Below, piece after piece: positions 1 to 13,800 of a stretch of DNA of 64,000 nt. Origin of the DNA: Mugil cephalus (lineage: Eukaryota > Chordata > Actinopteri > Mugiliformes > Mugilidae). Numbering within the stretch: position 1 is the first letter of the stretch; each line of letters starts with the position of its first letter. The position numbers and the translations under genes are program-made. A model generated the notes under the pieces. That model was not told where the DNA came from, ran no database searches, and saw only the letters and a list, made by a program, of their open reading frames with translations. Location: contig NC_061776.1 in the NCBI RefSeq assembly GCF_022458985.1, positions 9,256,591 to 9,320,590 of the forward strand, given 5' to 3'.

Positions 1-1473
1 CCTAGCTGAGACCTGTCGATCTAAGCCTCCTATGCACAGTAGGCCCCGCCCCTATCGCTGCTGAGCCAATCACAAGGCCACATATTACACTCTGTCAGGT
101 TCCCCACAATTAGCCGAGAGCCCATTCAGTCCCCAGGTGAAATCCAAACGCACGCTGCAGAAAAGCTAAAAGCTAACAGTGCAGATCCCATCTATAGCCA
201 TATATGCCAGGTCTTGCATCCTCTCATTAGAAACAGACAAGTCTCACGCGACCACGCAACAACATTAGTCCACACTCCTTATCTGGGTACAACTACTGAG
301 GCCAAAAGGTTTTGTTGATTCACTGTCCCTACTACATTTAGATATGTTTAAAGGTAAAGGTATGTATGTTTATGGCAGTTGCACGGCCGCCCGACTGTTA
401 CATATGTTTGAAGTTTGAACCTGTGTATTATTTGCATACGTTAATACTGAATGCAAAATGATGATAATAATGTATGTGTATAATTAGCACCTGACAGAGT
501 TTAATACAGAACACATATAGTAGGTAGGGGGTCCCTACTTAATCTCTCCATCAGTTTGCGGGTCCTTGGCCTGAATAACGTTGAAGAACCCTCCTCTAAG
601 TCCGTGCAGCTACATGGAGACAAGTACGATACAACCGAATGAGCATTGAGTGTGTGTGTATACATGGTTATGCAGAGGATACAAAACAGTACAAACAGTG
701 CAGACAGTGCAGGCAAACAGTGCCAACAGAGGCCGTGCAAAGACAAACAATACAATACAGATAGTGCAAAACACTTAGGAGACAATGCACCTATAAAAAG
801 ACACTACACAAAAACAGTGCAGCGCCGACTAATAAGCAGACCAACAGAGTGCGAGTTAGACTGTAAATGTTTGACTGATTAGCCGCATAATGTGTGCAAA
901 GGCCTGAGAATAGGTTATGATATGATTGTGATTTTGAGTGGTTGTGTCTGTCAGAGGAGAAACATATTTAAATTAGACTGCGACAGTGAAACCCAGAAAC
1001 TCTCATAAAGACAATCTGCCTAAATGAAAGTAAGGTGAGAATTATTCATGAGATGGTTTACATTTTTTTTTTTTTTTAGCAGTTAGAAATGTGGCGTAAC
1101 AAAAAATATTTCAGAAAATTTGCAGTTATCAGACAACAACAACTTTGTGCTTCATCATAAATCGTGGATTTAGGCCTCACTGGTTCATCTGTGCTGTTTC
1201 ATGCTATAACTCGTGATATAAATATGATGCTAAAATAGGAACGCTATTAAGATTTGTGTTTGCATGACTTACCCAGAAGACATTAACCACAGGATGAACC
1301 AAGAAGGAAAAAATATATGTAGATTTAATCCATAATACAACAAATAGCCTTTTCGTAGTAGAACACTTGATGTTATTGATAATTGAAGTATTCTCTGGTT
1401 TGATTTATAGGTAGTTTGACAGTGTAAGAACTCACTAACATTGAGCTGATCTTTACTATGTTGTGTGTTTCAG
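1..1473 (+). other. piezo2: piezo2 intron, 5' part of the window
   Basis: This is non-coding sequence before the first exon in the window and presumably the 3' part of a piezo2 intron. No piezo2-like coding segment is visible in either strand. About 360-600 is a copy of a dispersed hAT-like repeat that recurs near 18930, 48270, 53870 and 63240 (shared block around 'aggtagggggtccctactta'). About 670-830 is rich in short imperfect 'acagtgca' units. The AG acceptor of the next exon is at 1472-1473. Confidence 0.7.
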
Positions 1474-4400
1474 AGGGGCAGAGCTCTTCCAGGCCACCAT
1501 AGTGAAGGCGGTCAGAGCCAGACTGGAGGAGGAGCACAAGTCTGTGGAGCAGCTGAAGAGACAGTGAGACCCCGAATGTTTGACCTTAATACTATCTTCA
1601 TCTGACTCTGTGTCTGTTTGTGAAGGACCTTTTTAATTTGACATATTACCTTTCAAAATACATTATGTTACTTGTCATGTCACTATTCTGCAGGACAGAG
1701 GCTTTAAAACTACTGTTAATACCATTTTTATTTGCATTTCTGCTGCTGAGATTCATTTTATTTCCATGCAGCCCATTAGTTTAAATGACTGGCTGAATGA
1801 CATTCACTATTTTCCTTTATTTCATTCTCAGTAAATCCCATAAAAAAATCATAACCAACAAGGTTGTTAGTTCATCATCTCTAGATACTTCCTGCCTTTT
1901 CTGTGGCTTTCAGCTGTGAGTGTATTTGCTCCTGGTTTAACCTCCTGAGACCTGAGCTTTTATTTGTTGTGTAAATCACTAAGCATCATCTTGGAGCAGG
2001 ATGTGTAATCCCAACGTCCTCAAACGAATACTTATTAATTAGCGAAGCTGTAGCTTTTTACTACTGATAGAATTTGTTAAATTTGGATGTCATATCAAAC
2101 TAGAGACGCTAATAAGCATGAATAGACAAGTTTCAACCATAAAAATAAAAATCTATCATGTTTTTACACCGACTAGTGTATTGACCCTTTGCTACCACTA
2201 GATGGCAGATAAAGGCGTCCACTTATGAGCACAACGGGTCTTAATGAAGCAGAATAAGGAGCTACCACAAATATAAAACCTGTCCCCATATGAGGACGCA
2301 GTAGATTGACGAAGGATGGACTATTCTACTGTGATAATGAGTAAATATTGTAGAATAACTCCACACTAGTGGTAAAATAGGTTTGCATGGCCCTGTGTTA
2401 GCACTGAATGCTGAGGTGGAAAAAAGCTCAGAGAAAAAAAAAAGAATTAAATGTTTTCAAGATGAAATGAAGAAACAGGGACAATCATGGTTTAATTTAT
2501 TTTGACATATTTATTCATAGTAAAACATATTTAAACTGCTATGTCTGTGATGTCAATAGCAGCGTGACCAGCTACCGTAATTATTGTAGTCTGCGCGCAA
2601 CATTTTTTTGGCCATTCACAAAAAGCTAAAATTGGGGACATTTTCGGGGACAACTTTAGCCGGGGGACAGGTCACACAACCCTGGGACTATCCAAAATAA
2701 ATTGGGGATAGTCTCCTCTCGTTCTGCTGCTTCATTTTTCGGACCGCTCCGTCTTCACCACAGCTCATAGTGACGTGACTCACCCGAAAGGTTTTTAAGA
2801 GTAAATGAGCTCGCTGGCCTCTTTTCTATACCTTACTGTTGATCTATTCATTGTCAGTTTTTTTATGGGATTTTCTGAGAGTAAATGTCACTAGATTATG
2901 AGTCAGACTAAAGCAGTATGGTTACATCTTTCATTGAGTCTCAGTTGTCCATTATTGCTCAAACAAGATTCAGAAAAACTGGATTAAAAGCATCTCCTGG
3001 GTCAGTCTGTCTTGTTTCCTGGAAGCCAGCTCTTAGTACCACATTAAAGACAATGTATTTCCACCACTTATAATTTCCTCAGGAGTCACTCACGAGCTCT
3101 GAAAATATCCTTTAGCCTTCTGTAATGAGCAATACCGTAACGCTAATTTCCATACGAAGCCCCGGAGATGTTTCTAGTCGTTGTGTTGTGACGATCCTCC
3201 AGCGTCTGTGCTTCCTGCCTCCTCACCGTCTCTCTGATCTAATCAGGATGGAGCGCATTAAGGTGAGGCAGCAAAAGTTTAAGAGGGGCAAGGAGAAGCT
3301 GCTGAACCGGGTGCAGGAGTCTGGAGACGGACAGACGCTCGTCCAGGAGGAGGAGGAGGATGACGATGACGGTATGGTGTGGCCCGCCGGGCTTCTGACT
3401 GTGGAGACGATGTCTATTTTTGCAGAAGTAGCATTGATAGCGGGGCGTGTTTCTTGTTAAATAAATAAACTATTGTGTGATAATTTATTTTCCATTTAGC
3501 TATAAGAGCAACTTGGTGTAGTGAAACAATCCTTGAAGTTTGCATTTTTCTTATGAAATGTTGCATTGATGTATTTGTGAAATTTTAGGAGCACAGCGAA
3601 CGAAAGCCAAGACCAAAAAAAAGCAGTGGTGGAGGCCTTGGGTTGACCATGCTTCCAGTAGGTTGACCCCCCCACAATCCTCTTTTTTCTCTTCCTCCAC
3701 TCTGATTGTGTCCTTGACCAGAACGCCGAGGATTCCCCTACTGTCCCAGGGCTCTGAAGGCACCAAAGCTCCCTCCAGACTTTAATCCTTTTCCGTCTCT
3801 ATTCGAGGGCCCTCGTTACCTGTCGTACCACGGAAAAAAAGGCACTTCAGTTTTTTAAGATGATCCATAAAACAGCATCGGCGTCTGTGCCCGTTGCAGA
3901 GCAGGGTTGCCTCAAATAGACACGAAGAAAGAGAAAATGACTAACGGCTGGAGGTTGACGTTGTTTAAAACCCCCCCACCCCCGGTCTCACCTTGAGAGC
4001 CCACAGTGGGGAATCGCTCTGTTGTGAAACATTTTCAAGCAAAGACATGAAGTCGACCCTGCCTTTACTCTCAGTACGGGAGTAAAGGAGGAAGGGTTTG
4101 TTCATTCTTTGCCCGTAGACATGATCACCAAACAGGTGTCGCCAAGGAGAAAAATAAAGAAAATAAATATCAATTGGTGAAGTGATCAAATATTTAAAAT
4201 CGCGGGCTTCGCTGTGGAGATTAAACACGCGAGCCTGTCTCCGAGTCAACACAGCAGCGGTCGGTGGCCTGTTTGGTTTGAACTCATGCCTCATATCGTA
4301 TTCCACCCCCACATGACATTTTCAGATCATTTACCCATTTTATCTCTTTGTCATTTGATGTCTCATCTCCATTTTCCCAGCATCCTCCCCCATCTCCTGC

Positions 4401-4864
4401 CCACTGTGGTTCTGTTCAAGGACATAAGTCAGCCTTGTCTATCCCATTGCTTCTAACTCTGTAGACTGGAGTCACTTAACTCAAGTAGCTTGAAGGCGAC
4501 TGTTCGAACTGAAGTGTGCATACAGATAGCTTCACTAACAGTTTAGACGAGCTGTGTATTTTCTGCTTCATCCTATTTACATACTAACTGTAGACACATT
4601 TTAAACGTTACATGATATATGTTGAATGAAATGCAGCTTAATGGTAAGTGGTGATTTTTTCCTACATATTCTTCTCTGATTCTTACTTTAAAGTCACGAA
4701 AACAGTGGATGGCAGTTCATTATTTGTTTGGCTGAGTAACACTTTACCTTCTTCCCTCAGTGGTTAGAAGCGGAGACTATTACTTGTTTGAAACTGACAG
4801 CGAGGAGGAAGAAGAGGAGGAGGAGAAAAAAGACGAGGAGCCGCCAAAGAAGTCGGCGTTTCAG
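1474..4864 (+). CDS. piezo2: piezo2 exons 1-4 of the window: cytosolic beam-side helix and acidic linker
   Basis: Four exons (1474-1563, 3247-3371, 3589-3657, 4761-4864) give fragment residues 1-129. The first encodes GAELFQATIVKAVRARLEEE, a charged helix matching the long intracellular beam region of Piezo2. It runs on into MERIKVRQQKFKRGKEKLL, then a run of E and D, then the signature QWWRPWVDHASMVRSGDYYLFETDSEEEE. The last exon is a long glutamate tract ending SAFQ in phase 0. The region is intracellular in known Piezo structures. Exon 4 also contains a GAG/GAA run at about 4801-4830, a possible site of length variation. Confidence 0.93.
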
Positions 4865-7800
4865 GTGGAAGATTTTTTTTTTTTTTTTAAACTGCCGCTC
4901 GGTTTGAAGATTTCTTTTTGTTTTGAAAGTGAGGCCACTGAAAAACAAAATGTAGTTAGAGTAAATGATTTTTTCTGACTCATTATTCTGACTTTATTCT
5001 CAGAATTTCATTTTTTCCCCCTCAGAATTATGACTTTAAATCTCACCTTTTTTTCGCAAAATTCTGACATTAAAATTCTGACTTTTTTTTTTCTCAGAAT
5101 TCTGACTTTAATTTCACTTTTTTTCTCAAAAACACACAGTCAGAATTCTGAGAGCCAGAATTGACTGACATTAATCTCACATTTCTAACTTTTTTTTTCT
5201 TCAGAATTTTGACGTTGATCTCACAACTCTAACTTTTTTCTCGGAATTCTGAGATTAAAGTCAGTAATTCTGACTTTTTCCTTGGAATTATGACTTAATC
5301 TCAAAATTATGAGATTAACGTCAGGAATTCTGACTTTTTTCACAGAATTCTGACTTTTTTTCTCAGAATTTTGACGCTGATCTCACAACTCTAACTTTTT
5401 TCTCAAAATTCTGAGATCAAAGTCAGGAATTCTGACTTCTGACTTCTTTCTCAAAAACACAAAGTCAGAACTAAAAAAAAAAATAAAATAAAAATAATTT
5501 GCTCTAACTACAGTGTTTTTTTATTTCAGTGGCCCTAATCCTCTTCCGTAGAATTCATGTTTTGTTTTGCATGACTCATTCAAAATTTTTCCACAGGAAA
5601 CAAGATGCATTGCTTTTAAAATATAAAATACAAACTGCAGCACTTTTTTTTCTCACTTTTGACAAGTCGGTAAATGTTATGTCTACCTTTGGTTGTGAAG
5701 ACTCAACAGAATAACACTTTGCACGCTAACACAGTGCACGGCACTTCACTTGAGCACATTGTATTTTATGCTGTAACCACAACTGCAGACTGTTTCTCTG
5801 TTTGACCTGTTGCTCAGCCCGTCTCTAAAATCCTCTGATGTCTAAAAACTAAACACTAACAGTAACTGCGCATAGTTTTACTTTTCCAGTGCTAATTAAT
5901 GTTGATTTGTTGTCCCCCTCCAGTCTCCTAGCACATTTAACCTCTCCTGTTTCTAACAGTGTGAATTTGTTTTCTACTAATCCTTTCACTCTGTCTCTTT
6001 CTCTCTCTTTAGCGAGCAATTGGGAAGTTTGTCTCTGCTGTCCTGGCTTTACCCAGGTCTATTATTAAGCTGCCTAAAACTGTGCTGCAGTATGTAGTCA
6101 AGGCAGGCAAGGTACTCACCACCATCTAACACAGCTTCCTTTCTGTCTGAATATCTGCCAGCTCAAATAATAACAACTAACACCGCAGCCTACGGCCTTT
6201 CCAGCTCATGATGGATGCACACGTTGTAAACTATTAGATGTGTTTATCGTTGTGTTTCTGGATTGGGAACGCGGTATATTGTTATCTGTCGGATCTGCTT
6301 GTGCTTTGCATGCTTTATTCGGCAAATGGGGATGTGTCCTCGTGGGTTTCTGATATATTTGTTTGCTTTTAATAGATTCTACTGGTTTCAAGCGCATTTA
6401 ACTTAATCAGCGTGTCTATAAATGGATTTTCTACCTTCGGTGACACAGCCCTTCACCGTTTGTTTAATAGGATGTCAGGGAAGAAAAAAAAAAAACAATA
6501 ACGGTCAGCCTCCGAATGTAATCTATTTCAAATAAAATGGTTATATTCAGCTGATAATATCAAAGAAAATAAATAAATCTCCAACATGTGAGGAAGTGGA
6601 TCAGCATGTGGGCCTGTTAAGTCGACGCTCTTTTGGAAAACTTTTTTGCGGCTGCATCACAAACTTGTATTTCTTCTAACCAGAAGTTCAAACAAGGTGT
6701 TATTTATAGAAAATGCAGGTATGTGCACAAATACCAGAACTACAGTGTAAGTGGTGTTATGTTTCTCCAGTATGTAGACAGTTAAATTATACACCACCGG
6801 CCGACATGGCTTCATCCTACGGCAAGATAATGACCCAAATCTGTAGTCCAAGCTATAAAAGAACAACCTCAGGATAAAAACTAGATGGAAAGCTTGATGG
6901 CCCAGACCCTAGACTTTAACCTCATGGAGCTGGTTTGTGATGAACTAGACAGAAGAGTGAAAGCAAAGCTCCCTAAACACATTTCTGGGAAGTTGTTTAT
7001 TTTGTCAATGTTTTAATTTCAGAGTAAAATGAGACATTAAGCTGCATAGATTTTCTGTTCTAAAACAGAACAGACCAGTATTGTATGTTGTGTACAGCGT
7101 TAACAGTAGGTGTTACTTCCTTACTCTTGGTTGCTTCTTATAACCAGAGTCATTAAAGTGATTAGTTCTCAGTTAATTGGCTACAACTCTAAGCTGTGTG
7201 TTAACATTGACATCATGTTTCTTTTAGCATTAGCTTTATTTATTTCGAATACATTCAAAAGAGAAAGATAAATAATAATAAAAAAAAAACTATCTAGAAA
7301 ACTTATCTAGTTCCACCCCTTCTCCATCAGTTATTTAAGTTGAATCCTTCCATATTTTACAAAATGAAAACAATTTCTACTGCATATTTCATGAATCTAA
7401 CAAGAAATAAACAATAAACAAACAAAAAAAAAAGAACAAAAACTATCACTGGAGCCTCTAACGGGCTTAGTGCCAAAATGAACAAGCAATAGTTTTTTTG
7501 TGATGTGAGCCAAAATAATCAAGTGAACTGTATTTTGCTGCCTTTATTTTTGGTTTAAGCACAAGATTATACCGTGGAAGCGAAACCTCTTATTTCTTCT
7601 TCTTCTGTTGCCACTTGTGTCGTGTTTGAAGCCTTTGCACGCTGATTTTAAAACCAATGAATATGATATCACTCAAAACATTTTGGTTATGTGTTGCTAC
7701 AACACGTTTGCTGTTTGCTCCTGCATCATTTCATTGAGACTAAGCTGCCGTCCCCTCTGTTCTCCAGTTTCTTTACCATGCCTGGATCAAAGACCCCAAA

Positions 7801-10800
7801 GCTGCTCTGAGGGCGCGGAGCAAAGAGAAACGCAAATTTTGGAGGAGATACACCAAAGGAGTCAGACACAGGAAAAGCAAGAAAGATCGTAAGCAAGTTC
7901 TAAATAAAAAACTAATAATAATAACAACAAATGTATTTAAATGACTTGACGTTTTTTTTATTTCCTGCAGCGGGTCATGTGACCATAGATCTCGGGGAGC
8001 TGTCCGATGGGCAAGAAAAAGGGGAAGAGAACAAGAAGTCTGGTGGTCCAGGTTGGTCCCTGCTCAAGAAAACATGTTAATGAGAAAGTGACAAGAAAAA
8101 AATGAATGACTGTTTCTACCATGAGTGAAAACGTGCGTGTGAATCTTTAATAGGAGATTAAAATAAGATGCATCTGGTATCAGAACTAAATCCAGATCCA
8201 GTGTAAACGGACTGGATGTGCAGTGGTGGGAAAAAGTTTTTGGACGCCCTTAAAATTTTACACGATATCAAATATTAGCATGAAATGTTTGTGGGAAAAT
8301 CTTTTTTTGTGTGTTTCTAAAGGTGTGGCTGCATTAGACAGACACAAACAAGTACAAATTATATTTATTTTATTGTTTACAAGAAAAACTAACAAAACTA
8401 AATTGTTGACATTTTCATTATGTCCGTTCTCAACACTGCCGGTATCTAAGTCAACAGATAACTGTTCAAAACTGCACAAAAAAATATTTATCTTATATAT
8501 AATATCTAATAGTGGCTGCCATGTTCCCTACGAGCCTTTTACACTGTTGTGGGATAATCTTGTCCCATTCTTCTTGAATTACTACTTTTAATTCTTCTAC
8601 ATTCTTTGGTTTGTATTTTGAAACTTTTGATAATCCACTGCAGATTTCCAATGGTTTCAGCCATTTTTTGTCTCTGAAGAACTTTCAAGTGTGCTGACTT
8701 GGACATGAAGCAGAGCAACAGAACGACGTGTCTTTCATTAAAAAGCACGACCTTCACTAGTTGATCACTGGTAACAAAATGAGCCAATACTTCAAATTAG
8801 GTATATGTGTTTTTATGGAACCAAATCAAGTTTTTAATGTTTAGTATTTTGTCTGTGACTGTACAAGAAGAACTTCCACTTGAAGACCTAACACTGATTC
8901 TTAATGCAATGTTTCACAAATGCACGGGGGTTTCCGAAAACTTTTGTCCACCACTGTAGATATTTCACATTTATTTTGCCTCATTGAAATTATTCACAGT
9001 AATAATTATTTGTTTTGGAGTGACACAATACTGTACGCTTCTTTGTTGGATGCTCTCCATCCCAGACAACATCATCAAGAGAGTGTTCAACATCATAAAG
9101 TTCACCTGGGTGCTCTGCCAGACCACCGTCGACAGCTTCACTAAGTGGATGAATGAGATGTGCAGGGAGTACATAGACATCTCCACCGTGCTGCGTTTGG
9201 AGCGCTGCATGCTGACCCGAGAGGTCAAAAAGGTACCTGATCCTCCACGCTGACCTTTAACCAATGCTGGGCGGTATGACCAGAAATGTGTGTCACAGTG
9301 TTTTTTTAAAATTCTTCAAACATTTCAAAACATTTTCTACTGGTTGAGAGAGGAATTAATGCTGTAGATTGAGTAAGGACGAACTATTTTACTGTGATTT
9401 TAAGTAAATATTGTAGAATAAGGTTTGCATTGCCCTGTGTTAGCACTGTCTGCTTGATGTATATTTCAACTGCTATGTCTGTAATGTCAATAGCAGCGTG
9501 ACCGGCTACCGTAATAACTGTAGTCTGCGTGCAACATTTTTTTCCTCATTCATAAAAAGATAAAATTGGGGACAGTTTCTTTAGATCATCCAAAACAGGG
9601 ACTGTCTTCAGGACGTCTGATCACCCTTTTTTTGGCACACATCCTCTCATTCTGCCACTTCATTTTTTCGGACATTTCCATCTTCACCACTCACAGTGAT
9701 GCAGTCGCACCACGTGTGTTTAGAAGCACTACACCAAAAATGGTTCCAGTCTGAAACAGTGTCTCACAGTGCAAACACTGTGTATTCAAATACACCGATA
9801 TTCCAGTATATTAAAAATTCATATCATAACAGAAAATAATACCGCTTTTTATATTAAGAGTTTAAGAGTTTTTGTGATTAGAAGAACCAGTAAATGATCG
9901 TCTCCGTCTCATCAGGGCAATGTGCCGTCCAGAGAGAGCATCCACGTCTACTACCAGAAGGCCATGAGACTCAACATGTCCAGACAGGCCAGTTTGGATC
10001 AGCTGAGCGAAGACGGGTCGGTGTTGGGCTCCACCCGAGTCCGAAGGAGGCGAGGAGGCTACCCGATGGAGAGTCAGGACTCCACGGCCTCCAGAGACAG
10101 CATGTCCAGGTAGAAACAGAGTCTTGAGGTGGACGGTGGCGTGAGGGCGTCTTCTTAGACTCAACTTTACGGAGCTTGCAAATAAAAACATTTGCAGGAA
10201 TTAAGAAATTTTGGAGTAGAAGGAACGGACGGGACAGCCACAGGTTTTAGGCCGTCCAGAGTCTACACATACACATTAGTGTGACCACTTTTTTTGTCAC
10301 AAATCTACAGATTCACAAATCTTTTAAACAGGATTCATCAAGTAAAAAAATATAATAAACAATGATATTAGTTAGTTGGCTAATGCTGCCCTGAATTCTT
10401 AAACAAAAAAAGTGTTTTCCTTTATTCCCTCTTATTGTAAATAGATATTGTTACACTTTTGGTTTTATTTGTCTGAGCCACATCTCTTTCCACAAACTTT
10501 ACGACCTGGATCTGCACAGATATCGCTGTGGACGCTTTCACAGAAAAACAAAGTTAATGGTGTAAAGCATAGATTATCCACAATAACAGGGACTCTAAAC
10601 GTTCCTCCATCTGCTGTTTTTAATACTAAGAGGTTGAAGCGTTTGCTTTAGGCTCAGGTGTAAAAGTTGTTTTATCTATTTATCAGTATTTGACATACTT
10701 GAAATATGTAATTTTATTTGTCACTCAACTAAAGACATGACTTCAGACACTAACACGTCATAATAAAAATCTTCATCTTATTTTATCACATTTTTAAGGT

Positions 10801-13800
10801 CTGATTGAAGCTCTTTCAGCTCTCTCATTTCATTTCCCTCTGTTTCTATGCTGCGTCTTTCTTCTGCAGTGATTTAAAGACTCCTAACTTCAACAAACGT
10901 TAACTGCGATGCACAAATTCTTATCAAACTTAACTTTAAAATGTTTGCATGCTGTGTCTGGAAAGCTAGCGGATTTATCCATTTAGCTAATTTCATACAT
11001 TTCCGTGTTTGGGAAGATGTAGAAATCAAAGAGTCCGATATGAATGCCAAAAGCTTTCTGCATGACTAAATAGCTCCAGAGGTCAGAGGGGAAGCAGTTT
11101 GGTTTTCTGCCATTAGAGTAAAACGACCCTTTAATGTCCATCTGAGCTAAGTCTATCTGAGCTAAGAGCTAAGTCGCGTCTTGTCATTATCTTCACATTT
11201 CAAAGTCTTCGCTACATCTTCGGTTTTTTATCTTCGCATGACAAAGTGAGTTTCGAATGCAGAGGTTTGGTTACAGTCTGCGTAACATAGAACATAGATC
11301 CCATCTCATCCTCTCACCACTAATCATCAATCATCTGTCACTCTCACAACCTCTCAGTGCCTACACTGAGGCCACCACTCTGATTTCTCGCCAATCCACC
11401 CTGGAAGACATGGACGCAATGCCAGAGTACATTCCCAAAACCAGCGAGCGCGCCCGGGCCAAACTGCGTAAGGTGTACAGCATGGATGTGTCCATGTCGT
11501 CAGTGGACAGCGGCAGCAGCTTCATATCCAGGTGCCTGGCCTCCGCATCGCCCATAAACACATCTGTGTCACTCATACGAAGAAAATCACTGCATCGCTT
11601 GATTCTTGCTTTTTCCTTTCTTTAACTTCAGCCTTACCGTTTTATGACTTCTCAATCAGACTTTACTGCACCCTTTCAAAAACCAAGTTGATTCTTTTTC
11701 ATTTATCAGTTTGAAATGAAGCAAGCAATAATTATCTTGAGTCAGTTTTCATTATGACACAATTCAGCTTCGAGCATTTAGCAATTGTTTTTCATAAATC
11801 ACAACTATAACTCCTCCTCTGGGAACCTCTAACAGGAAGTTGATTTTATTAAACTGATAATAAACTTAATGCAGAGTTAATGTTGCATAAAATGCATAGG
11901 AGAAATGATCCAAATACCAGTGTGTCCAACTGTGTTATATATTGATTTAAGGGGGATTTAAGTGAAAATATGCCGTCATCTGGGTGGATTTTAAAAATTG
12001 AATAGCCTTTTGAAAACTTCGGCTTGTACGTGCACATTTGCTGTCACCACGATGTCCGTTTTTGTTTATTCTGTAAAAATTTGGAAACTCCTGGTTTTGT
12101 AATTTTAGTTAAATACACCTGAATGAATAGACCTGGATGAAGGCTGACGCTGACTTTTTTTTCTGTTCTCCGCAGTGAACCCACCCAGTCTGTCATGCTC
12201 TACTCCAGACAGGGAACCACAGACACCATAGAAGAAGTGGAGGATGAGCAGGAAGACGGGCTGCAGGGCCCCTGGGATTCCCAACGGTTGGATGAGAGTC
12301 AAGTAGCCGAGCCCGAGCCCTGGACTGATGTAGAACCGAGGGAGGTAGAAGAGGAGGGGGAGTGGGGCGAAGGGCAGGAAAGAGTGGAGGATGAGGAGGG
12401 AATGGAGGACGAGGAAGGCCTGGAGGCTGAAGACAGGTTAGAGGACGAGGAAGGCCTGGAGGCTGAAGACAGGTTAGATCACGAGGAAGGCCTGGAGACT
12501 GAAGACAGGTTAGAGGACGAGGAAGGCCTGGAGGCTGAAGACAGGTTAGATGACGAGGAAGGCCTGGAGGCTGAGGGCAAGGAAGGCCTGGAGGCTGAGG
12601 ACAAGGAAGGCCTGGAGGATGAGGACAGATTAGAGGACGAGGAAGGCCTGGAGACTGAGGATAGGGTAGAGGACGAGGAAGGCCTGAAGGCTCTGGACAG
12701 GTTCAAGGCCGAGGAAGGCCTGGATGGCGAAGACAGGTTAGAGGACGAGGAAGGCCTGGAGGGTGAGGAGATACCGGAGGGTGTGGAAGTACAAGACAAT
12801 CAGGAAAGAGACATGGCTCCCTGGGAGTCCTTCTGCCCAGATGAGGGCCCCTCCTCAAGGCCGGAGGAGGTAGAGTCTTCCCGTTCAATGCAGAACAACG
12901 ACTTCATCATCGAGAGCGATGACGGGGGAGGAGAGCAGGACTTCATGCAGAGAGAACCTCACTCGGGGCTGCTCTTCACGCCCGACACAGACGCTTCCAA
13001 AACGTCTGACGCCGACGTGCCTCCCAGCTACAGCAAGGCGGTCAGCTTTGACCGTCTGGAGGTCAGCGATGACGAGAGCGACTCGTACAGGAAGAGGCGC
13101 ATGCTCATGACCTCTGACAGCCGCTCGGACAGCAGGTCGGACATCATGTTGCCCTCGATGACCACTGAGCTGACTGCCAGCGAACTGCTGCTCAACAAGT
13201 AAGTTCAGGAAAAGTCCAGAAAAGCTGCAAAGGTCCTCAAGATTGTGCAAATTTGTGCTGTGTGCTGGTCTGTGTATTCATCTTAATACAGAATGGAATT
13301 GTCATGGAAAAAATGATTAGACCACCTTGCTTCCTTCGATTTCTTGTCCATTTTAATGCCTGGTACAACTAAAGGTACATTTGTTTGGACAAATATAATG
13401 ATAGCAACAAAACTAGCTCCTAATAGTTTCATTTAAGAGCTGACATCTAGCCATTTTCCATGGTTTTCTTGATAATAACCAAATCACCTCCTACATCAAT
13501 AGCTATGGCATCGTACTGCCAAAAAACAGACCTTTTAGGCATAACATGTTTTCTTTTCTCTCTGTTAATCACGCCAATTTCCAGCAGTGCCAAGATGGCT
13601 GCCTATGTGGTTTAATACATAATTGTTTTGTTTTAGGCCAGGGGTGCCCAAATTGTTCTCAGTGAAGGGCCAAAATTGATTCCGGGGGGAGGGTCGTGGG
13701 CCAAAAAGTTAACTTTGCAGCACATTAAGTTAAATATGGGTATATAAGCATGCATGTGGAAAATAAATGCTATCAATAAACCAATACATAATATTCATTA

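Noticed and set aside
8223..8591. 122-codon plus-strand open frame
   Set aside because: It falls inside the Tc1/mariner-like element with AT-rich composition and matches no transposase I recognise.
12479..12799. 106-codon minus-strand open frame (Ser/Pro-rich) over the piezo2 repeat exon
   Set aside because: It is the mirror of the 36-bp coding repeat; the plus strand carries conserved Piezo2 blocks at both ends and the splice sites fit only that strand.
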